From assembly GCF_003129905.1 (NCBI RefSeq), contig NZ_QFFM01000003.1:114393-178392 (forward strand): 64,000 nucleotides of DNA, read 5' to 3'. Each line of letters begins with the position of its first letter. Position 1 is the first letter of the stretch. The DNA comes from Bifidobacterium callitrichidarum (lineage in GTDB: Bacteria > Actinomycetota > Actinomycetes > Actinomycetales > Bifidobacteriaceae). The notes beneath the pieces are model-generated. The model made no database searches. It had not been told where the DNA came from and was given only the letters and a program-made list of their open reading frames with translations. Of the stretch, positions 33,984 through 41,323 are shown piece after piece. The position numbers were made by a program, and so were the translations under genes.

Positions 33984-35336
33984 ATGCTTGACGTCAAGGC
34001 GCGAAACAACAAGATCAAGGCTTCAAGGAAGGCGACCAAGGAACGTCGCCAAACCCAATCCTGCCGGGTGGTCACCTGCAAGATCGACCAGTCGAAACTC
34101 TCCGCCACGCAGCGCGAGGCTTTGCGTCGCATGTTCCTGGAGGCGAAATGGTTCGTGAACTCCATCATCGCGTCCGACGACCTGTTCCAGTATGAGATCA
34201 AGGGCAACACGGTCCCGGTGCGCTGCAAGGACGAGCGGGACGAGTGGATTCTGGAGGATCGTCCGATCATCGCGTTGAGCCGGCAGATGGAACAGGGCTT
34301 ATTGCAGGAATGCAAGGACGCGATCCATGCGATGAAGGCGAAACGGGACAAGGCGATCAAAGAGGGGCGCAAACCCCCGAAACTCGGCCGACTCAAATAC
34401 CGCAAGGAAGTCGCGGAGATCCCGTTGAAACAGTTCGGCAAGACCTACCGGTTCGCAGGGCCCGACACGGTCCGCATCCAGAATGTTCCCGGGAAACTCC
34501 ATCTGGAAGGCGCATCCCGTCTGAACCCAGACCATGATACGGACCGTTCCCTGACCGTCCGGTTGGACGCGCTCCTGGGCTTCGAGAACAAGCCGGTCGA
34601 ATACGCGAACGCGAAACTCCTGCACAGGGAGGACGGGTATTACCTCGCAGTCACCACATACGAGGACACCGACCAGTACGAGGCCAGACGCAACGCACGC
34701 GAATCGATCCTCCACCACACGCCGGCGGACGGTTCCAAACTGGGGATAGACGCCGGACAGACGGATCAGCTCACGCTCAGCAACGGGGAAACGGTCAACG
34801 AATACGTACCTGAATCACTACGGTTGAAGAAAGCCGCCCGCCAATTCGCCCGGCGCAGCAAATACTCGTCGGGCTGGTGGGACGCGCTGCATGTGCTCCG
34901 ACTCGAATACCTGAAGGAAGCCCGGCAACGGAAAGCCCTGGCCGACCAGGCGTTCCACGACCTGCATGCGAAAGCCGCGACCCTGTACGTGCAGGACGAA
35001 CAGATCAGCAAATGGAAGCGCAAGACATCGCAGGCCCGTGGTTCCCGGAAGATCCAGCACGGCATCCTCGGCCGCCTGTACGCGAAATTCAAACAGGACG
35101 AGCATACGATCATGCTGGACCAATGGCAGCCGACCACCGCATGGTGTCCCCGTTGCGGCCGCCGCACCAAGCATCCGCCTGGCAGGGAAACCTACCGGTG
35201 CGCCTACTGTGACTACACGGCACGACGCGACCCACACGCCGCAGGGAACATGATCATCCTCTCATGGCGTCCACTCACCCGTCAGGAACTATATCAGGAT
35301 CGGAGCATCCCGGTCGGACCATACGGTTCGATCTGA
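33984..35336 (+). CDS. tnpB: TnpB RNA-guided nuclease of the IS605-type element, 450 aa
   Basis: RuvC residues are visible: Asp in KLGIDAGQTDQ, Glu in YVQDEQISKWKRK, and Asp in ARRDPHAAGNMI. Between the last two lies the zinc finger CPRCGRRTKHPPGRETYRCAYC. The N-terminal part is basic and helical. ATG follows AAAGGAGGCGG. It differs widely from the IS607 TnpB in this window, so the two systems arrived separately. The omega RNA is expected between the stop and the right end (35337-35660). Confidence 0.85.
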   Translation: MLDVKARNNKIKASRKATKERRQTQSCRVVTCKIDQSKLSATQREALRRMFLEAKWFVNSIIASDDLFQYEIKGNTVPVRCKDERDEWILEDRPIIALSRQMEQGLLQECKDAIHAMKAKRDKAIKEGRKPPKLGRLKYRKEVAEIPLKQFGKTYRFAGPDTVRIQNVPGKLHLEGASRLNPDHDTDRSLTVRLDALLGFENKPVEYANAKLLHREDGYYLAVTTYEDTDQYEARRNARESILHHTPADGSKLGIDAGQTDQLTLSNGETVNEYVPESLRLKKAARQFARRSKYSSGWWDALHVLRLEYLKEARQRKALADQAFHDLHAKAATLYVQDEQISKWKRKTSQARGSRKIQHGILGRLYAKFKQDEHTIMLDQWQPTTAWCPRCGRRTKHPPGRETYRCAYCDYTARRDPHAAGNMIILSWRPLTRQELYQDRSIPVGPYGSI

Positions 35337-35660
35337 ACACTCCACCAGCCGGTCGACAGGACAATTCTCACGGACCACGACCAGCCGAACGAATAAAGGT
35401 CCAAGAGAAAAATCAACACCATAATTGAACAAGCCCCTGTGTGATTAGCAGGGTCGGGCCGGAACGTCGAGAAGACATACCGGAACGGGAAGCATCCAAC
35501 GATGCCGAACGATGGGAGCAGTACCAATCCATTCGCCGCAAGACGAAAGGAATCCCATCGCGGACCATTTCCCGTCACATCCCCGAAAAAGCATCGCCCA
35601 AACTATCAGAACAAGGACAAGGAACCAATCCTGGAAGCCTCGCCCTTCAGGGCGAGGTAA
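35337..35660 (+). ncRNA. Predicted omega (guide) RNA region of the IS605 element
   Basis: About 320 bp between the tnpB stop and the element's right end contain no gene. In IS605 TnpB systems the guide scaffold lies here and the guide is copied from the flank just past the end. The exact 5' end is not visible. Confidence 0.35.
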
Positions 35661-35661
35661 A

Positions 35662-36543
35662 TCACTCGCGCGCCCATGCGGTGTTCTCCAATACGGTGTC
35701 GCGGAAAATCAGCGGGCGTCCCTGCCGTTGCGCCTGACTGGCGAGGATACGGGTGCCGGAATGTTCTGACGCCTCTACGATCACGGTGGCTAGACTATAG
35801 CTGGATATCAAGGCGTTGCGCATGGGGAACGCCTGTTTGGTCGGCGGACTGTCGGGCCAGAATTGGGACAATATCAGTCCCCGCTGTTCGATGCTCCGTT
35901 GTAGTTCGCGGTTAAACGGCGGATAGCAGCGGTTGATACCGGTGCCGATGAACGCCACCGTTCGCCCGCCTAATTCCAATGCCGTGCGGTGTGCATACGA
36001 ATCGATGCCTTCGGCCAGTCCCGCAACCACCGTCAACCCGCGTTCACATAGCATGCGGGCCGTGTCGCAGGCGAACCGGGCGCCGTCCGGAGAACACTTA
36101 CGCGAACCGACAACACCGACGCCCGGATCATCCGCCAGCAGGGTTCCCTTGGCGAATAGGAACGGCGGCACATCCACGACCGAACGCAACCGGAACGGAA
36201 ACCGATTGTCGAACACGGAGACCAAATCAAGCCCCTGTTCACGCCATTGCGCAATCTGCCGCTTGGCCTGATTCCATGCGACACGCGCCTTCGCCGCGTA
36301 TTCGACGGAGGATATGTCCGGCATATCAAACAGCACGCCCTGCCCGATCCCCGGCATGTATTCGCCTTCGCGAAGCGGATTATGCGACGGGTCCATACGA
36401 TGCTTAAGCACGCGAATGGCGCTGCCTTCAACCAAGCATTCGTTGGTCAACGACGACCATGTGTCAGACCGTTCGCAGCATTCGACCAAGGCAAGCAGGG
36501 CGGCGTTCTCAGACTCAAGACGTTCTTCGCCGTTGAAACGCAA
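35662..36543 (-). CDS. dprA: DprA/Smf-like DNA-processing protein, 3' end cut by IS605
   Basis: The Rossmann core is intact: GVGVVGSRKCSPDGARFACDTARMLCERGLTVVAGLAEGIDSYAHR, GGRTVAFIGTGINRCYPP, and LISSYSLATVIVEASEHSGTRILASQAQRQGRPL. DprA binds single-stranded DNA and loads RecA during uptake or conjugative entry. The protein ends abruptly at WARE, with the stop two bases from the IS605 end, so the last ~20-30 residues are lost. TTG 36543 is chosen because GGAGGTGA sits 5 nt before it; frames from ATG 36564 or TTG 36612 are possible. Confidence 0.75.
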   Translation of the reverse strand: MRFNGEERLESENAALLALVECCERSDTWSSLTNECLVEGSAIRVLKHRMDPSHNPLREGEYMPGIGQGVLFDMPDISSVEYAAKARVAWNQAKRQIAQWREQGLDLVSVFDNRFPFRLRSVVDVPPFLFAKGTLLADDPGVGVVGSRKCSPDGARFACDTARMLCERGLTVVAGLAEGIDSYAHRTALELGGRTVAFIGTGINRCYPPFNRELQRSIEQRGLILSQFWPDSPPTKQAFPMRNALISSYSLATVIVEASEHSGTRILASQAQRQGRPLIFRDTVLENTAWARE

Positions 36544-36612
36544 CCCAGTCACCTCCCTCATCATAGGAACCCGTCTCAGTCGTAGGAACCTATGTTTCCT
36601 CCGATTATCCAA

Positions 36613-36857
36613 GCTTGGGTGAGAATCGTTGTTTCCGTCTTCTGCCGTGACGAATCCGAGGAAACGTTCGCCTCCCGGAAACTATCGGACGGTTCGACCA
36701 TGACACCACTTTTCAGAGGTGCGGCCATGTTAACCACCACCGCCAAAGGCTAGACGCCTGTTCCAGCAACAAGAATCCATCAGAATTCCGGGCGCCTGCT
36801 AGCAGCCGATTCTCCATGCCAGTATATTTCAGGAGACTGTACAGGTGACTTGGCTTG
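36613..36857. other. 245-bp gap, no gene seen
   Basis: Neither strand has a convincing frame with a ribosome site. No strong hairpin or known motif was noticed. Confidence 0.4.
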
Positions 36858-37397
36858 TCAAGCCCTGCCCGCGACGAGCGAACCGTATCCCCAGCGTCCG
36901 TTCTCGGCTTCCTCAGTATCCTTGTCGGAGACTTCGACGTTCCACGTCTTGTCGCGTACCGCCATAAGTCCGATTGCCGTCCATGCGAGCGGCGCATACC
37001 GTTTGTCATATGGTGTCATGTCGGCGTCTTCGGCGGGGTCTCCGAGGAATACGAACCGATAGTGTTCCACGGTGTCGGCGTTGAGCGTGACGTTTTCACC
37101 ATCGATGGTGTCGCCCGTATCCGCGTCAGTGAACGTGATACCGCTTCGGCTCATCAGCCAGCCGATCTCATAACCGTCGCAGTCGATATCCTTAGGAATG
37201 ATTCCGCCGCAGTATCCGTCGTAATCGTCGGACGACATGACGTCCCGGAGTCGCGCGGCGGTGGCCGAATGGGTTTCCCATGCGTGGCCGGCTGCGGCGA
37301 GGGCCACAAGCTGCTCGGGCCCGTCGAGCCTGTTGATTCCGCTTTGCGCGCGGAGGGTTTCCGTGATTTGTTTGGCCTGTGCGGCGGGCTGGTTCAT
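36858..37397 (-). CDS. Hypothetical protein, 179 aa
   Basis: N-terminal half is helical (AAQAKQITETLRAQSGINRLDGPEQLVALAAAGHAWETH). The second half is acidic and beta-rich (DYDGYCGGIIPKDIDCDGYEIGWLMSRSGITFTDADTGDTI). ATG 37397 follows CAGGAGAGAGAAC; the frame further upstream overlaps the promoter. The LxALxAxGHAxE stretch resembles one in the 38221 protein. It is under regulon promoter copy 6. Confidence 0.65.
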   Translation of the reverse strand: MNQPAAQAKQITETLRAQSGINRLDGPEQLVALAAAGHAWETHSATAARLRDVMSSDDYDGYCGGIIPKDIDCDGYEIGWLMSRSGITFTDADTGDTIDGENVTLNADTVEHYRFVFLGDPAEDADMTPYDKRYAPLAWTAIGLMAVRDKTWNVEVSDKDTEEAENGRWGYGSLVAGRA

Positions 37398-37442
37398 GAT
37401 GTTCTCTCTCCTGTTTTGTCGGCTGCTGCAACCAGCCATTTT

Positions 37443-37487
37443 GTGTGGACATTTACAGTATACGTGAATGGTGCGGAGGACACGCCG
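37443..37487 (-). promoter_or_regulatory. Regulon promoter copy 6
   Basis: Minus strand: TTCGGCGTGTCC, 15 bp, TATACT (complement of 37457-37462), GTAAA, TGTCCACAC (ends 37443). It drives the 36858-37397 gene. Confidence 0.8.
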
Positions 37488-37499
37488 AAAACAACAAAA

Positions 37500-37524
37500 C
37501 AGCCGGCCCGAAAACGAGCCGGCC
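37500..37524 (-). terminator. Intrinsic terminator
   Basis: GGCCGGCTCGTTTTCGGGCC on the minus strand folds into a GC-rich stem and is followed by a T-rich stretch. It follows the 37541 gene. Confidence 0.7.
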
Positions 37525-37540
37525 AACCAGTCAACAAACG

Positions 37541-37987
37541 TCAGTAGAAGAAACCCGAGAAACCACGGTCGATGATATCCGCCGCCTCCGGGCCGCAGCA
37601 CGCGCTGAACACGCGGATACCCGTATTGTTGTCCAACAACTCCTCCCACTCCTCATAGTTCTCATACGGGTGCGCCATATTCTCCATCAACACGAGAACC
37701 GGCGTACGGCCCGCAAGGAACTCCCGCACCGGCTTTAATGTCGCCCAGTCGATGCGCTCGCCGTTGGGGACGATGCTCCATGCTCCGGGTTCCCGCAGGA
37801 TGAATTCCGGTTTGCCAACCTGTTCGCCGTCGATCATCTGAAGTCGGCACCAATCGTCTACGACGCCGATTTCACGCAATGGCTGCTCCGTGTCGGTCAT
37901 GTCGATTCCGTAGCCGACGCCTTGACCTTGTTCGATAAGTTGCGCGGCCTGCTGGATGAGGTTGTGACGCTGTTCAAGGTTGTTCAT
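37541..37987 (-). CDS. Hypothetical protein, 148 aa
   Basis: A soluble protein with a helical start (MNNLEQRHNLIQQAAQLIEQG) and a mixed alpha/beta rest (GKPEFILREPGAWSIVPNGERIDWATLKPVREFLAGRTPVLVLMENM). ATG 37987 follows AAAAGGAGAAG. It is expressed from folded leader L2, the twin of the leader at 33059-33156. Function unknown. Confidence 0.65.
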   Translation of the reverse strand: MNNLEQRHNLIQQAAQLIEQGQGVGYGIDMTDTEQPLREIGVVDDWCRLQMIDGEQVGKPEFILREPGAWSIVPNGERIDWATLKPVREFLAGRTPVLVLMENMAHPYENYEEWEELLDNNTGIRVFSACCGPEAADIIDRGFSGFFY

Positions 37988-38083
37988 GGTCTTCTCCTTT
38001 TGGTTGCGGCGTGGACTTCGCCGGCAAGGCTCCTTGCCTTGCTGCCTATTACAACTGGACAACTCGTGTTCCGACACGCCGAA
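37988..38083 (-). promoter_or_regulatory. Conserved folded leader, copy L2
   Basis: Minus strand: TTCGGCGTGTCGGAAC, TTGTCC, TGTAAT, AAGGC/GCCTT hairpin, CGGCG/CGCCG hairpin around AAGTCCA, AAAAGGAGAAG. The stems are kept while their bases differ from L1, as expected of selected RNA structure. Confidence 0.65.
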
Positions 38084-38123
38084 GCGTGTGGCTGGTTTCA
38101 GTTTGGTTTTGTTTGTTGTTTTC

Positions 38124-38167
38124 GGCGTGTCGCTTCTGCCTCTCCTATATACTGTAATTGTCCACAC
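38124..38167 (+). promoter_or_regulatory. Regulon promoter copy 7
   Basis: CGGCGTGTCG, 15 bp, TATACT (38148-38153), GTAAT, TGTCCACAC (38159-38167). It drives the 38221 gene. Back to back with leader L2. Confidence 0.8.
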
Positions 38168-38220
38168 AGAATAGAGGTTGCAACAGCGCAAACCCACAGA
38201 GCCCGAAAGGAGAGCCCAAA

Positions 38221-38609
38221 TGAACACCACCGATATCATCACCCTCGACAACATCAAGGAAGACCAGCTCCTCACCGCCATCGACAACGAACACGGCAAG
38301 CCCGACAACGGACAGCCCGACCACATCCGCCTCCTCGCCCTCACCGCCCTCGGCCACGCCGTCGAAAACGTCCTCAACTACGAGCCCGACGAGTACGACG
38401 CATTGAACATGTTCCAGACCATCCACGGCATCCAGACCATGCGCATGAACTATCCCGACGCCGGCAAGGCCGCGCACGCATTCGTCGTCGCCGCACTCGG
38501 CTGGTATGCCGCCGCCAACTGGGGCAACCTAGCCCACATGACGGTAGACCAGACCGCCATCGACAAGGCCTACGACGACTGGGCCGGCGTCACCCTCGAA
38601 ACCCGCTGA
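38221..38609 (+). CDS. Hypothetical protein, 128 aa
   Basis: Acidic helical protein (DHIRLLALTALGHAVENVLNYEPDEYDALNMFQTIHG...AFVVAALGWYAAANWGNLAHMTVDQTAIDKAYDDWAG). ATG follows AAAGGAGAGCCC. First gene of a three-gene unit under regulon promoter copy 7, with an attenuator-like terminator after it. Confidence 0.65.
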
Positions 38610-38627
38610 TATCCAGACAAGAACTTC

Positions 38628-38659
38628 GGGGCGGTGCGGTCCGCCGCACCGCCCCTTTT
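38628..38659 (+). terminator. Intrinsic terminator
   Basis: GGGGCGGTGCGG pairs with CCGCACCGCCCC, followed by TTTT. It lies between the 38221 and 38674 genes and may let some transcription through. Confidence 0.8.
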
Positions 38660-38673
38660 AAAAGGAACCCCAA

Positions 38674-38853
38674 ATGTACATGAACGATTACGAGAACGAA
38701 ACCGCCGTCGAAGTCATCTGCCGCGAATGCGGCACCCGGTTCTTCGCGTCATACGACAGCCCGGACTGCCGATATATCAAATACTCTCCGTGTCCGAACT
38801 GTTTCGATGAGACCAGCGAGGACGAGCTGGACGAGATTGGGGGCTGGAACTGA
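38674..38853 (+). CDS. Small Zn-ribbon protein, 59 aa
   Basis: ATG follows AAAAGGAACCCC. The protein has CRECGTRFFASYDSPDCRYIKYSPCPNC, a complete zinc ribbon, and an acidic tail (DETSEDELDEIGGWN). Its stop overlaps the next start (TGATG). Likely a nucleic-acid or protein adaptor; not recognised further. Confidence 0.7.
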   Translation: MYMNDYENETAVEVICRECGTRFFASYDSPDCRYIKYSPCPNCFDETSEDELDEIGGWN

Positions 38854-39296
38854 TGGGCATGACGAATAGGGGACACGCCACAGTCGACCGCAAGGCCATG
38901 ACGACAGACCTTACCAACGACCCGGAGCTGTGGCACTCCGTTTGCAAGACAGGCCATGAGACCGTCGAATATGTCCTCGACCAGATCGACTGGGGTGCAA
39001 TCGACATCAGCAACGAAACCGGTCTCTGCCACCGGCTTGCGGAAATCCGACTCACCGCAATCGTCATCAAGGCATTGGAAGCGAACATGCTGCTCAACTG
39101 CGCGAAAGCATTGCACGAAGGTGAAAGCAAAACGAACATTCTGCGCGCCATGTACCGTGCGGGAGCGACCTTCAGCAAGTTCGTGCAATCGGACACCGGG
39201 AAACGCATCGCCGCGGAACTGGAGCGTATCGAGAAAAGCGACGACCCGGATAAGATTTCGGTGGACTATTCTGACCTTCACTGCGATATCATCTGA
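38853..39296 (+). CDS. Hypothetical helical protein, 147 aa
   Basis: Coupled to the Zn-ribbon gene by TGATG. Almost entirely helical (DPELWHSVCKTGHETVEYVLDQIDWG...CHRLAEIRLTAIVIKALEANMLLNCAKALHEGESKTNILRAMYRAG). No recognised domain. Confidence 0.65.
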   Translation: MGMTNRGHATVDRKAMTTDLTNDPELWHSVCKTGHETVEYVLDQIDWGAIDISNETGLCHRLAEIRLTAIVIKALEANMLLNCAKALHEGESKTNILRAMYRAGATFSKFVQSDTGKRIAAELERIEKSDDPDKISVDYSDLHCDII

Positions 39297-39319
39297 CCGG
39301 AGGTTTTCCGTCAAAAGGC

Positions 39320-39337
39320 GGGGACATCGTTGTCCCC
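39320..39337. terminator. Short terminator hairpin
   Basis: GGGGACA, TCGT loop, TGTCCCC, followed by ATGTGTTTTG. It is placed between convergent genes. Confidence 0.55.
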
Positions 39338-39369
39338 ATGTGTTTTGCGGTGTCCGCCGCTTTGTTTGG

Positions 39370-39495
39370 CTAGTTCTTCTGTGTGTATTCGCGGGCGACG
39401 TGGATGGCGGTTTCGGCGGTGGCTTTGTCGAGGTGGTTCATGTTCGCGAAGGCGGTCATGGCGAGGCCGAGTTCGATGTTTTTGTTGAGTTTCAT
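39370..39495 (-). CDS. Small protein, 41 aa
   Basis: MKLNKNIELGLAMTAFANMN followed by a helical HLDKATAETAIHVAREYTQKN. ATG 39495 follows GAAAGGACACC. A TAAACT with a degenerate GTCCAAAC lies upstream and may be a diverged regulon promoter. Function unknown. Confidence 0.5.
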   Translation of the reverse strand: MKLNKNIELGLAMTAFANMNHLDKATAETAIHVAREYTQKN

Positions 39496-39596
39496 ATTGG
39501 TGTCCTTTCGTTGTTTTGTTTGGACGTGGCCTAGTTTATGGGTTCGCCGGAGACATTCCGTGCAACCGGGTTCGTTGTATGTCGTTTGCAGTTTAC

Positions 39597-39640
39597 GGCG
39601 TGTCTTATTTCCAAATATTCTATACTGTAATTGTCCACAC
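39597..39640 (+). promoter_or_regulatory. Regulon promoter copy 8
   Basis: CGGCGTGTCT, 15 bp, TATACT (39621-39626), GTAAT, TGTCCACAC (39632-39640). It drives the 39670 gene. Confidence 0.8.
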
Positions 39641-39669
39641 AGAATAGAGCAAAACAAAAGGAGAAACCC

Positions 39670-40032
39670 ATGAACATCGCCTACAAGAACTACCTGCTCG
39701 AAGCCGCCGACGACATGAACCTGACCGACATGGCCAAGACCATCATCAACGGGTTCATCAACCAGCTCGACAAGTACACGGACGGCGAACCCAGCGTAGA
39801 CGAATACGCCGAAGCCGCCAACTCGTCCATCGCCTACCAGTGCGACCGCATCTCCCTCATCGACCACTCCATCGACCCCAACAAGCTCACCGACGACCAG
39901 CGTGACGAACTGCTCGCCACATGGAGCGGCATCCTCCTCGACATGCTGTGCGACAGCGATATGATTGACGACGCCTTGGACGAGGCCCTCGACCAGATGG
40001 GCATCAACCGCGACGACATCGCCGACAACTGA
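39670..40032 (+). CDS. Hypothetical protein, 120 aa, paralog of 32696 gene
   Basis: MNIAYKNYLLEAADDMNLTD...IINGFINQLDKYTDGEPSVDEYAEAANSS matches the 32696-33058 protein. It is helical and strongly acidic. ATG follows AAAAGGAGAAACC. The two paralogs are the same length but under different control (regulon promoter here, leader L1 there). Confidence 0.7.
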   Translation: MNIAYKNYLLEAADDMNLTDMAKTIINGFINQLDKYTDGEPSVDEYAEAANSSIAYQCDRISLIDHSIDPNKLTDDQRDELLATWSGILLDMLCDSDMIDDALDEALDQMGINRDDIADN

Positions 40033-40043
40033 CTCCCACAAAA

Positions 40044-40084
40044 CCGGCCTCCCGCACTCCAGAAACGGGAGACCGGTAAAATTT
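40044..40084 (+). terminator. Intrinsic terminator
   Basis: CCGGCCTCCCG pairs with CGGGAGACCGG, followed by TAAAATTTTCC. It ends the 39670 unit. Confidence 0.7.
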
Positions 40085-40088
40085 TCCC

Positions 40089-40271
40089 ATGAACGAACCG
40101 GACGAACAATATGGTTGGGATGCCTTATCGGCATGGGCTGAATCGGACGAATTGGAACTGCCCGGCCAAGGCGTGTACGGTGCGCAGGCCGCCATCGAGG
40201 GGTGCGAAGCGATACGGAAAGCCTTGGCTGAAGACGGCGAGGATAAGCCGGCTGACAACCCTACGGACTAA
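40089..40271 (+). CDS. Possible small acidic protein, 60 aa
   Basis: MNEPDEQYGWDALSAWAESD followed by ELPGQGVYGAQAAIEGCEAIRKAL and an acidic tail. The composition is protein-like. However, the ATG lies a few bases after the terminator with no ribosome site, so expression is doubtful. Confidence 0.4.
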   Translation: MNEPDEQYGWDALSAWAESDELELPGQGVYGAQAAIEGCEAIRKALAEDGEDKPADNPTD

Positions 40272-40351
40272 CCGGGAAACCATTCCGAACCGTTGACGGC
40301 GCTCGCCGTCCCGGCCGCTTGTGCGGTTCTCTTTCCATCCGCATTATTGAG

Positions 40352-40371
40352 ATATACTGTTTATGTCCACA
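40352..40371 (+). promoter_or_regulatory. Regulon promoter copy 9 (no upstream half)
   Basis: TATACT (40352-40357), GTTTA, TGTCCACAC (40363-40371). The GTGTCG-like hexamer expected 15 bp upstream is replaced by TTTCCA, the only copy without it. It drives the 40442 gene. Confidence 0.7.
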
Positions 40372-40441
40372 CGTAATATCTTGATACGGAAAAGAGACCC
40401 CGCCCCATGCGTTCCAACACCCCAACCGGGGAGACTCACAG

Positions 40442-41320
40442 ATGACCTCCCCACTGCCCTACGACAACCAGCGCATCCTCCGCCTCGCCGGCACCCGGCA
40501 GGCGAAACCGGAAATCACCTACACCGACCAAGTCCTGTACAAGGTCATCTACGGTTCAAGCTTCGTTGAGGAACAGGACGGCTGCAAGGACCTGACCGAA
40601 CAGGTGCCCCTCATGCGTTACCGTCGCCGGTTGAATACGCAGACCGACGCCATCCGCCTCCAGCTCATCTATCAAACCCTGCATCAACGGTTCGGCGCAA
40701 TCACCCCATACAGCCAACGACTGAAACTCATCCAAGACAACCGATACAAAGACAAGACCGGCGCACTCTGCACATACGTGACCGGCATGGTCACCGACTT
40801 CGAACCCGTCGCCGGACGAATCGGCCGCATCTGCATGATCAGTCCGACCATCTCCCCCATCGCCGCGAACACGACCACCGACCCCATCGACTCCCACCTA
40901 TGGTTGATGGCCGACCAGTTGGATATCGAGAACGATTACACGAACCCGGAAGACACCACCAACGGTCTCCGCCACCCGGACACTCCCATCACCGGGGACA
41001 TTCGTATCGGCGACATGCTCACCGTCGCCGCACGCATCAACGCCTACACCGACTCCCACGGGCGCCGTCGTCTAGGGGTCGGCGAATGGACGCCACTCTG
41101 CCGGAGCCTCCTCTACGTGTACGAGGATGCCGACCAACGGTTGACCGTCCGATTCGTACCCCGCCATTTGATGAAACATTTGCGCATCATCCGCTTCCAA
41201 CCAGACGGCACACCACAATGGGCGAACCCGCACATGCTCATCAGGGAAACGGAACGCTGGCATCGCAAATACCCGGATGCGACCAGCCAACTGAAGCTCA
41301 CGCATGATGTGAAGGCGTGA
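40442..41320 (+). CDS. Element-specific paralog family protein B, 292 aa
   Basis: Same family as the 22218 and 43288 proteins: TPYSQRLKLIQDNRYKDKTGAL, CTYVTGMVTDF, RIGRICMISP, IDSHLWLMADQL, GDMLTVAARINAYTDSHGRR, LGVGEWTPL, RHLMKHLRI. No known domain. ATG follows GGGGAGACTCAC. It heads an apparent operon with the CoiA-like gene and family member C, so the family may act with that nuclease. Confidence 0.7.
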   Translation: MTSPLPYDNQRILRLAGTRQAKPEITYTDQVLYKVIYGSSFVEEQDGCKDLTEQVPLMRYRRRLNTQTDAIRLQLIYQTLHQRFGAITPYSQRLKLIQDNRYKDKTGALCTYVTGMVTDFEPVAGRIGRICMISPTISPIAANTTTDPIDSHLWLMADQLDIENDYTNPEDTTNGLRHPDTPITGDIRIGDMLTVAARINAYTDSHGRRRLGVGEWTPLCRSLLYVYEDADQRLTVRFVPRHLMKHLRIIRFQPDGTPQWANPHMLIRETERWHRKYPDATSQLKLTHDVKA

Positions 41321-41323
41321 CTT

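Larger units (their letters stand above)
33455..35660. mobile_element. IS200/IS605-type element (tnpA and tnpB divergent)
   Basis: The HUH tyrosine transposase gene (minus) and tnpB (plus) diverge, as in IS605/IS608. Both ends carry the same subterminal palindrome CGCCCTTCAGGGCG (33468-33482 and 35642-35656). TTGAT lies at 33450-33454 just before the left end, the target type known for ISDra2-like members. The right end abuts the truncated dprA. These elements insert without duplication. Confidence 0.8.

Noticed and set aside
36713..37009. Minus-strand 98-aa frame before the 36858 gene region
   Set aside because: It overlaps a better-supported gene in another frame, lacks a ribosome site and has no protein-like composition.
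39530..39560. TAAACT...GTCCAAAC before the 39495 gene as a twelfth regulon copy
   Set aside because: Hexamer distance is 12, not 15, and the box differs at several positions. Mentioned only as a possible diverged copy.
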